Source: Bacteroidota bacterium
GTDB lineage: Bacteria > Bacteroidota > Bacteroidia > AKYH767-A > 2013-40CM-41-45
Reading direction: 5' to 3'
Assembly (NCBI GenBank): GCA_016711505.1
Contig: JADJSV010000001.1
Location: 496,001-560,000, forward strand
Length of the DNA stretch: 64,000 bases
Shown piece after piece: positions 53,257 to 61,251 of the stretch. The stretch's first letter is position 1. Each line of letters starts with the position of its first letter. Made by a program: the position numbers and the translations under genes. Below the pieces are notes generated by a model, which saw only the letters and a program-made list of their open reading frames with translations, was not told the origin of the DNA and made no database searches.

Positions 53257-55304
53257 TTACCTGATAAGCGTAACAGAACCTTTCCGCAATATCTCAGACC
53301 CATCCGCCTGCACAGCCTGCAATAAATAAACATATACCGCCTCCGGAGCATATCTTCCATTGGTAGTTCCATCCCAGCCTACTTTTGGATCTGTTGTTTC
53401 AAAGATCATTTCGCCCCAGCGGTTGAAGATTCTCAGGCTGTAATTTTCAGTTGATACGAATGCATTTGACGGAGTGAAAATTTCATTCAGAAAACCTCCG
53501 GGATGAAATGCATTTGGAATAAAAATATTGGGTTCCTGAATCAGACAAACTTCATTTGAACGAGCAGTGTCCTGGAAAAATATGGATTGCCCGGAGCTTC
53601 TACTGCTTCTATAACATAACAGAAATTTCCATCTGAATAAAAACTGTTCAACACTGATTGAATATAAGTTGAATCACCCGGAAGAAATGTTGCAATCGGA
53701 ATGGGACTTGTTACACCGTTTACTGTCAGATATAAATTGTACTCTCCTACTCCTGCCGGCCATTGGGAATAATTCGTCCACTCTAAGCTATTCACGTATT
53801 GCTCCGGTGAAATTCCGGTCAATAAAATCGTCTGGCTCACTTGTGATTCGAATGACTTCACTCCACATGAATCGTATGTATAAACTTCGTAATAGTAAGG
53901 ACCTTCTGATGTGTTTACATTGTCATTAAAAGTTACAGATGAAACACCATTCGTTAATATACTTCCAACCTGACTAAATACTCCGGTCGGAGAATCAGAA
54001 CGAAACAAACGATAACCACTTACTGTGGAAACCGGATCTACATAAACAACAATTTCGACATTGCTCTCTGATGTTACACTAACACTTCTGATGTAAGAAA
54101 AAGCAGGCGGTGGCGGAAAAACAGGAACCTGACAGGACACGTTTGAAGTTGATGTTCTTCTGACAACTGAACCCTGATCTATCGCCCTTACCCTATAACA
54201 AAAAGTCGACCCGCTGATGAGATTAGTATCCGTGAAATTTGTTGCTGTCGTAGTTCCAATAACTACTTCAGGTGCACCATTTATACTCAGAAGTATATCA
54301 TATTCCGGCAAAACTGTCCAAAACGAATACGCATTCCAGTTCAAAGAAACAGATTTGCTGCAAAGGTCGAATGATGTTGTGAGATAAATAGTAGAATGAT
54401 CAATACCACGACCACTCGGATTATTGCAACTATCAATTGCTATTACAGAAAATGTTTCTGACTGCGATGTCGCTTGAATAGATGAATTATAAATTGTAGA
54501 TCCTCTTCCGGTTACTGTATCCAATGGCTGCCAGATGGCACCTATACTTTGTAACACAGAATAAACTTTTGTATCCACTGATGGATTTATGAGCCAGCTA
54601 ACAATGACTGTCCCTGTAATGTCAACAGAAACTGAATCAAGTACGGGAATAGTTGGTGTGACAAGGTCCCTGAACCGATCGCCCTTCACAGGAGAAATTG
54701 ACCGGCAGCCACTTTGATCCATTACTTCTATTCTGTATTTGATCGTATCATCGCATATTGAAATCAGATCTTCATACAACATGGGTGATGGTGCAACGGA
54801 TGCATCAACTGAATCGATGAGCGTAAAAATTGTTGCCGGATACTCTCTGTAGATCTTATACCAAACACTATTTGTTGGAATCAGTGGAGATCGTGTTGGG
54901 TTCCATCCCAGACTTGCATAGCCACTTCCGGGATTACTGACTATAAGTCCCAAAGCGCGGATGCTGTCTGATAACTGGTCGGGACTTCCGTTGTTAAACT
55001 TAAAAGCTACATAGTAATATGCAGGATTGTTAGAAGCATTGGCTCCAACATGGACCTCACTGGTATCATTATAAAAAAACACACTGTCGACAGCCGTAAA
55101 AGGTCCCGTTGCTGATGTAGAATGATATAAGTACCAACACCTGAAATTTGCTCCTGTGGTAAGACCTCTGTCCCAGGTAACTGTAACGTCTCCATTTGCC
55201 CCAACAGATACACAACGCATTCCAATGGCCTGTGATTCGATAAAAATCATCGAAAGCAGGAAAGAAACCACTGTGAATCGCAGAAATCCGGGTATTTTAA
55301 ACAT
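53257..55304 (-). CDS. Fibronectin III-like surface protein with type B sorting domain (apparent frameshift)
   Basis: Signal peptide to about residue 27 (ending SQAIG), then several fibronectin type III-like domains (for example DVTVTWDRGL, GYASLGWNPTRSP, TVIVSWLINP, VSLNWNAYSF, YRLFRSDSPTGVF). The open frame stops at 53541 after NPYFSRTLL. One more T in the run at 53576-53580 (minus strand) would read NPYFFQDTARSNEVCLIQ and continue into a complete gliding-motility-type (type B) sorting domain ending GSVTLIR at 53257, with NIFIPNAFHPGG and FNRWGEMIFE. The corrected protein has 682 residues. Type B cargo such as SprB uses a PorP/SprF-like partner, which is not in this window. Confidence 0.85.
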
Positions 55305-55342
55305 TATTCCGTAAAATTAAGATTTCAAACCTTGCAAGGCAA

Positions 55343-56629
55343 TTATTTACGGCCAACGACCAATTCCAGGAAGTGGGCAGGGTCTAAATACTTCCGGGAA
55401 AGCTCCAGGATCTCATCGGGACCTATCGTTCGTAATTTATCAACGTACCTTTCATAGTAAGAGTAATCGAGTTCTGACAAGTAAATTGATTTGAAACGCT
55501 CAGCAAGTTGAAATGCTCCGTCAATTCCCTTTAAGAAGGTTCCCAGCATATAGTTTTTTACCATTTCCAGTTCTTCTTCTTCTACCAGTTCATTTCTCAT
55601 AATGTCTACCTCATTATAAATTTCCCTGATAGCATCATTTGTGACATCCGCTCCTACTTCTGTCGAAATAAAATAATAGCCTTCCTGTTTCATAGAAACT
55701 ATTACAGAACCGATTCCATATGTATAGCCTTTATCTTCTCTGATGTTTGACATTAGTCGTGATCCAAAGTATCCGCCAAACAGTGTATTCATCACTGCTG
55801 TCCCTGCATAATCGGGATGCTTACGATTGAAAAATGGCATTCCTATTCTGATCGCTGATTGAATGGCTCCTTCTTTTTCGATGTAATGTTGTTTTTGAGT
55901 CGAAGTAACAAACTTCGGATTAACGGTTTTGATCTTTTCGCCTGAAGCTTTTCTTTGCCCAAGAAAACGATTCAGAATTTTAATTGTCTCGTCAGTTACC
56001 AATCCTGAAACAATTATCATGCAATTTGAAGAAGAATATTTTTTTGCATGAAATGCTTTCAGATCATCCGAGGTAAGCGAATCATAATTCTCAGGTTTTA
56101 TAAAATAGCCATAAGGATGTTCACTTCCAAAAATGATCTCGCCAAATTTCTTTCTTGCGATCGAACCGACTTTTTCATTATCGACATTTAAACGTTGCTT
56201 GTTATTCTGCTTGAAAATTGCAAGTTCTTTTTCAGGAAAAACCGGTTCATCTAAAACAGCACTGACAAATGGCAAAGTATCTTTCAGGTATTTATTCAAA
56301 GAATATAAAATGATCGAACAAAAATCAGAATTTTCATCAGTTTCATAAAATGATCCATAGTAGTCGATCATATCTGCTATCTGCTGAGCTGAAAAATTTT
56401 TAGTTCCCTCAGACATCATTCGGTTTGTTGCAGAATTCAAGAGTGGCTTAGCCGGATCAAAGTCAACATTGTTAAAAAGCAATTCAACTTTCACCAATTC
56501 CTGAAAACCTGCATTGATAGCATAAACTTCAATACCATTATCAAGTGTATATTTTTTTGCCTGCGGAACATTCATTTTCTGAATTCCTATTCTCGCAGGT
56601 TGATTGATTCTATCTATTATCAATGTCAT
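55343..56629 (-). CDS. M16 family peptidase, non-catalytic subunit type
   Basis: 428 residues from ATG 56629, which begins MTLIIDRINQPAR and lies 5 bp after the stop of the partner gene; the longer reading from 56701 would overlap that gene by 68 bp. M16 fold with substrate-binding text KGYTYGIGSVIVS and YFGSRLMSNIRED, typical of the C-terminal half. The HxxEH zinc motif is absent where expected, the region reading NRMMSEGTKNFSAQQIA. Such proteins pair with a zinc-bearing M16 partner, as in mitochondrial processing peptidase. The partner is encoded immediately upstream on the same strand. Confidence 0.88.
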   Translation of the reverse strand: MTLIIDRINQPARIGIQKMNVPQAKKYTLDNGIEVYAINAGFQELVKVELLFNNVDFDPAKPLLNSATNRMMSEGTKNFSAQQIADMIDYYGSFYETDENSDFCSIILYSLNKYLKDTLPFVSAVLDEPVFPEKELAIFKQNNKQRLNVDNEKVGSIARKKFGEIIFGSEHPYGYFIKPENYDSLTSDDLKAFHAKKYSSSNCMIIVSGLVTDETIKILNRFLGQRKASGEKIKTVNPKFVTSTQKQHYIEKEGAIQSAIRIGMPFFNRKHPDYAGTAVMNTLFGGYFGSRLMSNIREDKGYTYGIGSVIVSMKQEGYYFISTEVGADVTNDAIREIYNEVDIMRNELVEEEELEMVKNYMLGTFLKGIDGAFQLAERFKSIYLSELDYSYYERYVDKLRTIGPDEILELSRKYLDPAHFLELVVGRK

Positions 56630-56633
56630 AATT

Positions 56634-57878
56634 CTAGTTCTTACGGTTAGATAAATAATATAAAGTTGAGCAATTCTCTTTTCTGAAAATCTCCTGTGCA
56701 CTTGCCTTGATTTCTTCGGCAGTCACTTTCCGGTACAAACCAAGTTCGGTATTTACAAGATTTGCATCTCCCATATATTCAGCAATTGCAAGATTCAAAG
56801 CACGACCTGAAAGATCCATTTCAGAAAATTCCATCGTCGATTCAACTTTGTTCTTTACTTTTTCAAGTTCTTCTTTTGTTACGAGTTCTGAACAGATTTT
56901 ACTCAACTCTGCATCGATGGCTTTCTCTGCATCTGCCATTTCTACTCCTTTAACTAATTTCCCTTCAATGATCATTAATCCTCTGTCAAAATCAGCTGTA
57001 GAATATGCATTGATCTCTGAAAATAATTTTTTCTCCTTCACAAGTGTATTGTAAAGCCGGGATGATCTCCCTCTGCTCATTATGTCAGACAAAAGATCTA
57101 TCGAATAAAATTGTTCGTCAAGCCGCGAACACATATGATAGGCGCGATACAACGAGCTATAAGGTATGTCCCGCTCTACTGTCAACTCTCTGTATTCAGT
57201 TTGTTTTGGTTCTGCGGGATATGGCATTCTTGAAGGAGTTGCTCTTTGAATCTCACCAAACCATTTTTCAGCCAGTGCAAATATTTCATCAGCCTTTACT
57301 CCTCCTGCCACGGTCATGATGGCATTGTCAGGACAATAATATCTGAAGAAAAAGTCACGCACATCTTCTAAAGTCGCATTTGTAATATGTTCAATTTCTT
57401 TTCCGATAGTTGCCCATTGATACGGATGGACTTTGTACGCTAATGGACGAAGTAACAACCACACATCACCATAAGGCTGGTTGAGATATCGTTGTTTAAA
57501 TTCTTCCACAACTACATTTCGCTGGACTTCCAGACTTTTTTCCGAGAATGCAAGACTTAGCATTCTGTCACTCTCAAGCCAGAAACCTGTTTCAATATTA
57601 TTTGCAGGTAATGTGAGATAATAGTTTGTAATGTCGTTGTTCGTAAATGCATTGTTGTCGCCACCAGCCAATTGCAATGGAGAATCATATTCAGGAATAT
57701 TTACTGATCCGCCGAACATAAGATGTTCGAAGAGATGAGCAAAGCCGGTCTTGTCAGGGGATTCATCACGGGCACCAACACTATACAAAATATTTAATGT
57801 AGCAAGCGGTGTTGAAGGATCTTCATGTACTAAGACTTTCAGACCATTGGATAATGTTTTTGAAGAATATTTTATCAA
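56634..57878 (-). CDS. M16 family zinc metallopeptidase, catalytic subunit
   Basis: 414 residues. Zinc motif HLFEH at 48-52, with the distal Glu in VVVEEFKQRY about 75 residues later. The rest follows the pitrilysin-like layout, including LPANNIETGFWLESDRM and YRAYHMCSR. It has no obvious signal peptide, so it may act in the cytoplasm, or its export may depend on features not visible. It degrades or processes peptides with the inactive-type partner encoded 4 bp downstream. The VWA-like gene lies 43 bp upstream on the same strand and may share its transcript. Confidence 0.92.
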   Translation of the reverse strand: MIKYSSKTLSNGLKVLVHEDPSTPLATLNILYSVGARDESPDKTGFAHLFEHLMFGGSVNIPEYDSPLQLAGGDNNAFTNNDITNYYLTLPANNIETGFWLESDRMLSLAFSEKSLEVQRNVVVEEFKQRYLNQPYGDVWLLLRPLAYKVHPYQWATIGKEIEHITNATLEDVRDFFFRYYCPDNAIMTVAGGVKADEIFALAEKWFGEIQRATPSRMPYPAEPKQTEYRELTVERDIPYSSLYRAYHMCSRLDEQFYSIDLLSDIMSRGRSSRLYNTLVKEKKLFSEINAYSTADFDRGLMIIEGKLVKGVEMADAEKAIDAELSKICSELVTKEELEKVKNKVESTMEFSEMDLSGRALNLAIAEYMGDANLVNTELGLYRKVTAEEIKASAQEIFRKENCSTLYYLSNRKN

Positions 57879-57921
57879 GTGAATTAGTTTTTTCGGTTTA
57901 GATTCAATTTATACTATGCAA

Positions 57922-60012
57922 TTAATAACTTCCTGCTCGCTTTCGGAGGAACCATTCAAGACTTAAAAGACCCAGAAGTATAAAAAATATTGCTTTTACA
58001 TCAACCAGATCCCGCAATTTGTAATGCGAATAGGATACAGTTTTCATATCGTCGCGTTTAAGTAGCTGCGCCTTTAATTCATCCAGTTGATTCGGATAAA
58101 ACATTGCTCCGCCATTTTTTTGTGCGAGTGCATTCAATAATGCATGATCTGCTACACTTTCTGTTTGTTCAGCCTGAAGTAAAGTGACCGTAAATTGTCC
58201 GGCAGAAGTATATACTTTATCAGAAACTTTAACGGAGGCTTTATACTTATAATCTCCGGCAGACATAAACCCAGCATTCAGATTATATGCACGTTCTGTT
58301 TTTGAAAATACATACGGGAAATTTTTTCCTGCAGAATTAGTGATCACCATACTCACATCCGGAGTATTGATCAGCTCATAGTTATCATTATAAACTTCGG
58401 CATCAAATACAACCTGTTCATTCTCGTCGATATTGTTTTTTGAGATCAGACGGAAATGTGTTTTATTTTCTTTTACACTCAGGTTCTGAACAGACTTAAG
58501 TAACCATTCATTGAAGACATCGAAGTTTCCATTTGCTGAATAATCACTAAGTCGCCATTTCCAGATACCTTCTCCGGCCAACACTCCTATTCTCTGCGAT
58601 GTTGACTGATTAACAAGCTGCAACGGTTGATCGGTTACTATTGAACCAATTTGCTGATTCAATAAAACTGCATTGTTCGCAGTAGAACGAAACTTTCCAA
58701 AAGGTGTCAGCAATTCAGGAAATGAACTGATCTTTTGTTCCATATCGGAGCTGATCGTAAACAAAGAAAAGTTAGTATTCACTTTTGCTTCGACAGGATT
58801 TGATTTATCGATATTGTCTCTGATCTCCAATCCGGTTGCTAAAGTATTAAACAAAGGTACCGATACTTGCGTTCCCAAAATATACCATACAGGAATTGCA
58901 GCAGTATTTACTTTTGTTATAATATCTTTCACAGGATGTGCGACTGACGGCAGATTATGAAACACAACTAAATTGTATTCATTTACACTGCCTTCGAATT
59001 GTTCTGCAGTCACTACTTTTACAGTATAATTCTGGCTGCTTTCCAGTGCTAATTTAATAGCACCCAGATCAGGATGCGGAGAATTACCTATTACAAGAAT
59101 TTTTTGTTTGCTTTCAATCACTTCAACATATATGTCACGAACATTATTTGCAGTAGAAATCTCTCCGGAAACAGATGACAATTCAATTTTATAATGAACA
59201 ATACCTGTCTTCTTAGCATCAAGTACCACCGGAATCAATTGATTAAAATTATTTCCTGAAATTGAAATTTGTTTGGTAAATAAAGTCGACGAATCCTGCT
59301 TCACGGTTAGCGTTGTTGAAGAACCACTAAGTCGTCTTGCATCAATTGTGATCTCGATCGGAAAAGAATTTCCAAGATATACCGTCTTATTATAATTTAC
59401 TTTTGAGATCAGGAGATCCTTTTGTACAGTTGTATCTCCCAAGGCAATAGTAAAATATGGAACTTTCAGAATTTCTTCATCATAAATCGGGCTGCTTCCA
59501 CGGTTATAAAGACCATCACCGGCAATTACAATAGCCCCAATGTTTCTGTCCTCATACCTGTCATTGATGATAGAAAACAAAGCAGAAAAATCAGTTTGTT
59601 TTTCAGTAAAAGAAAAATCAATCCCATCACTTACCTTATCCCCCCAGTTTAATTCCTTGACCTCAAATTTTTCCTTTAATCCATTTGCAAAATCAGTCAA
59701 TTGCTTTTTGTATTCATTTCTGTAAAAGGATGAGTCTTTATTGATGACAATGCTTTGTGAATTATCCTGTGCAATGATGATAACCGGTTTTTCTTTTTCA
59801 CGTGTCAACGTTTTTAGCAATGGAGTCAACAACAGAACTGCCAGAAAAAACACCAGAATTCCACGTAAAGCAAAAAGTGCCTTGCGCAACCATGGATGGA
59901 TTGAATCAAATGCACTATCTTTTCTGTAAAGGAGAAAAGCATATAGAAAACCGGCAGCTAAGCAAATCAAAACCCACCAGGTCGGCAATTCGGTAAGAAA
60001 CTGTATATTCAT
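57922..60012 (-). CDS. VWA-like integral membrane protein
   Basis: 696 residues. Two N-terminal membrane helices (about 12-29 and 47-66), then a von Willebrand A-like domain with the MIDAS-type DxSxS motif at 83-87 (DNSQS) and GDGLYNRGSSP later, which would coordinate a metal. Ig-like or immunoglobulin-fold regions follow (about 200-300 and 530-620), a GATase-like stretch (about 305-400, ILVIGNSPHPDLGAIK) and a C-terminal helix (about 673-689). This layout is common in Bacteroidota, often near MoxR/Bat genes, where the VWA protein is the MoxR partner; here moxR is distant. Specific function unknown. Confidence 0.82.
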   Translation of the reverse strand: MNIQFLTELPTWWVLICLAAGFLYAFLLYRKDSAFDSIHPWLRKALFALRGILVFFLAVLLLTPLLKTLTREKEKPVIIIAQDNSQSIVINKDSSFYRNEYKKQLTDFANGLKEKFEVKELNWGDKVSDGIDFSFTEKQTDFSALFSIINDRYEDRNIGAIVIAGDGLYNRGSSPIYDEEILKVPYFTIALGDTTVQKDLLISKVNYNKTVYLGNSFPIEITIDARRLSGSSTTLTVKQDSSTLFTKQISISGNNFNQLIPVVLDAKKTGIVHYKIELSSVSGEISTANNVRDIYVEVIESKQKILVIGNSPHPDLGAIKLALESSQNYTVKVVTAEQFEGSVNEYNLVVFHNLPSVAHPVKDIITKVNTAAIPVWYILGTQVSVPLFNTLATGLEIRDNIDKSNPVEAKVNTNFSLFTISSDMEQKISSFPELLTPFGKFRSTANNAVLLNQQIGSIVTDQPLQLVNQSTSQRIGVLAGEGIWKWRLSDYSANGNFDVFNEWLLKSVQNLSVKENKTHFRLISKNNIDENEQVVFDAEVYNDNYELINTPDVSMVITNSAGKNFPYVFSKTERAYNLNAGFMSAGDYKYKASVKVSDKVYTSAGQFTVTLLQAEQTESVADHALLNALAQKNGGAMFYPNQLDELKAQLLKRDDMKTVSYSHYKLRDLVDVKAIFFILLGLLSLEWFLRKRAGSY

Positions 60013-60089
60013 AAGGAAGGGTTAAAGATATGGTTTTTGTTCAGGTGATTCATTGAGAAAACGTGACTTATTCAGACTTAATTTGTTAA

Positions 60090-60177
60090 TAAAACCGGTG
60101 TGATTTCGGATTGCGGAATCCGGATTGCGGATTTGTGCTCTGCTTAGGCAGTATGCCAATCCGAATTCCGATTTTTT
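60090..60177. repeat. GCGGATT-word palindrome, left member of an inverted pair
   Basis: GCGGATT and CGGAATC words at 60107-60131 pair with CCAATCCGAATTCCG at 60156-60170. A short inner hairpin CTGC-TTAG-GCAG occupies 60140-60151. The 11-mer TGCTTAGGCAG recurs in reverse complement at 60523-60533. Confidence 0.7.
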
Positions 60178-60471
60178 TTAAATTATGTCAAATGTCAACA
60201 ACATCGTCGTAACAAACATCAGAATCAAACCGATGAGAAAAATTGTATCTGCAATTCTTTCATAATATTTTGCACGGTTAGATTCACTTCTCAATGACAG
60301 AAATGAAAATATGCTGCTGGCCATCAAGGCCAGGATCGTAAAGGCAGTCAATTCATCGATGATCGTTGTATCGCTAACCTTGAGCAATTTCAATGATGTC
60401 AGAACAACGAAACAAATCCCAAGTAAATTGGATGAAGCGTTTAAAATGTGGGGGGATTTGTCGGTTTTCAT
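60178..60471 (-). CDS. Small integral membrane protein, function unknown
   Basis: 97 residues from ATG 60471 (MKTDKSPHILNASSNLLG). The longer reading from 60534 adds 21 residues encoded by the flanking palindrome, so I reject it. Three hydrophobic segments (about 15-31, 39-58 and 73-92) separated by short charged loops (RSESNRAKYYER before the last). The HILNASSNLLGICFV start is a pattern I associate with an unnamed family of small bacterial membrane proteins, but I cannot name it. It is bracketed by inverted copies of the GCGGATT palindrome and stands alone between the VWA-like gene and rnpB. Confidence 0.65.
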   Translation of the reverse strand: MKTDKSPHILNASSNLLGICFVVLTSLKLLKVSDTTIIDELTAFTILALMASSIFSFLSLRSESNRAKYYERIADTIFLIGLILMFVTTMLLTFDII

Positions 60472-60489
60472 TCGTTGGATTGTCTGATA

Positions 60490-60562
60490 AAGATTGCGGA
60501 TTGCGGATTGCGGATTGGCGAGCTGCCTAAGCATTATGGTAATCCGAAATCCGAAATTTTCA
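60490..60562. repeat. GCGGATT-word palindrome, right member of an inverted pair
   Basis: Three to four copies of GCGGATT (60493-60519) pair with AATCCGAAATCCGAAAT (60541-60557). The spacer contains CTGCCTAAGCA (60523-60533), the exact reverse complement of the 11-mer in the 60090-60177 element; the adjacent CGGATTGGC is shared too. Confidence 0.7.
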
Positions 60563-60594
60563 TTAAATATAAATTTAGAATTCCTAACAACAAA

Positions 60595-60619
60595 AAGCGC
60601 CCCGATATTCCAGGGCGCT
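60595..60619 (-). terminator. Terminator of rnpB
   Basis: AGCGCCCTGG and CCGGGGCGCT-type arms around a short loop, followed on the minus strand by a T run, 13 bp beyond the RNase P RNA 3' end. Confidence 0.85.
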
Positions 60620-60631
60620 CTTCATTTTCGT

Positions 60632-61004
60632 GTCATTGAATGGTAAGCCGGGTTCTGTTCCTACGAATGCAGGATCCATCATTTATCTGGGATAATGTTC
60701 GCACATTACCTCTATCGACCTCCCCATCATGGTTTCCCGAAGGAGTACGGACGTGCAGCCCTTGTACCATGACTTATTTGGTCTTTCAGCTCCTGAGGTT
60801 TACCCGTTACAACTATTGCTAATTATAACCGTGAGCTCTTACCTCACATTTTCACCCTTTCCGCCTCTTCGGCGGATAGTTATTTTCTGTGGCACTCGCT
60901 GTCTCCCGAATAAACGGGATCCTTCCTGTTAGGAAGCAAGATGCACTGCGCTGCCCGGACTTTCCTCCCCTTGTCTTACAAAGAGGCGATGGATCAGCAA
61001 TGAC
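60632..61004 (-). ncRNA. rnpB: RNase P RNA (bacterial type A)
   Basis: Catalytic RNA that removes 5' leaders from pre-tRNAs. On the minus strand the 5' region has the conserved GAGGAAAGTCCGGGC and the 3' region ends with ACAGAACCCGGCTTA, the two hallmark segments of CR I and CR V/P4. The P1 helix pairs GTCATTG at 60998-61004 with CAATGAC at 60632-60638, which sets both ends. The internal CCACAGAAAA segment of the core is also present. Ends are approximate by a few bases. A weak TACCTTCA, near the TAnnTTTG consensus, lies just upstream. Confidence 0.95.
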
Positions 61005-61187
61005 GGGGTGAAGGTAGGTTTTTTCAGGGATTTAATATGTGGGCAATTCCATAAAAAAGTGAAAAATGAAAAGTGAAAAAAACATCATTTATTTGCACCG
61101 TTAATAAATTTTGACAATGCTGAAAACTTTGTAAAACTTAATCTGTCATTAAGAAATATTAACATAATCATTCCATCCAAATTATTG

Positions 61188-61195
61188 TACTTTTG
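61188..61195 (+). promoter_or_regulatory. Bacteroidota -7 box for the TonB receptor operon
   Basis: TACTTTTG matches TAnnTTTG, followed by a GC-rich start-site region, 56 bp upstream of ATG 61252. Confidence 0.6.
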
Positions 61196-61251
61196 CGGCG
61201 CTAAAACAAACGTTCATTCACCGAAAAACTATAATCAGAATAAATATATTT

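Noticed and set aside
60472..60534. Upstream start for the small membrane protein (ATG 60534)
   Set aside because: The extra 21 residues are encoded by the GCGGATT palindrome; ATG 60471 gives a clean membrane protein.
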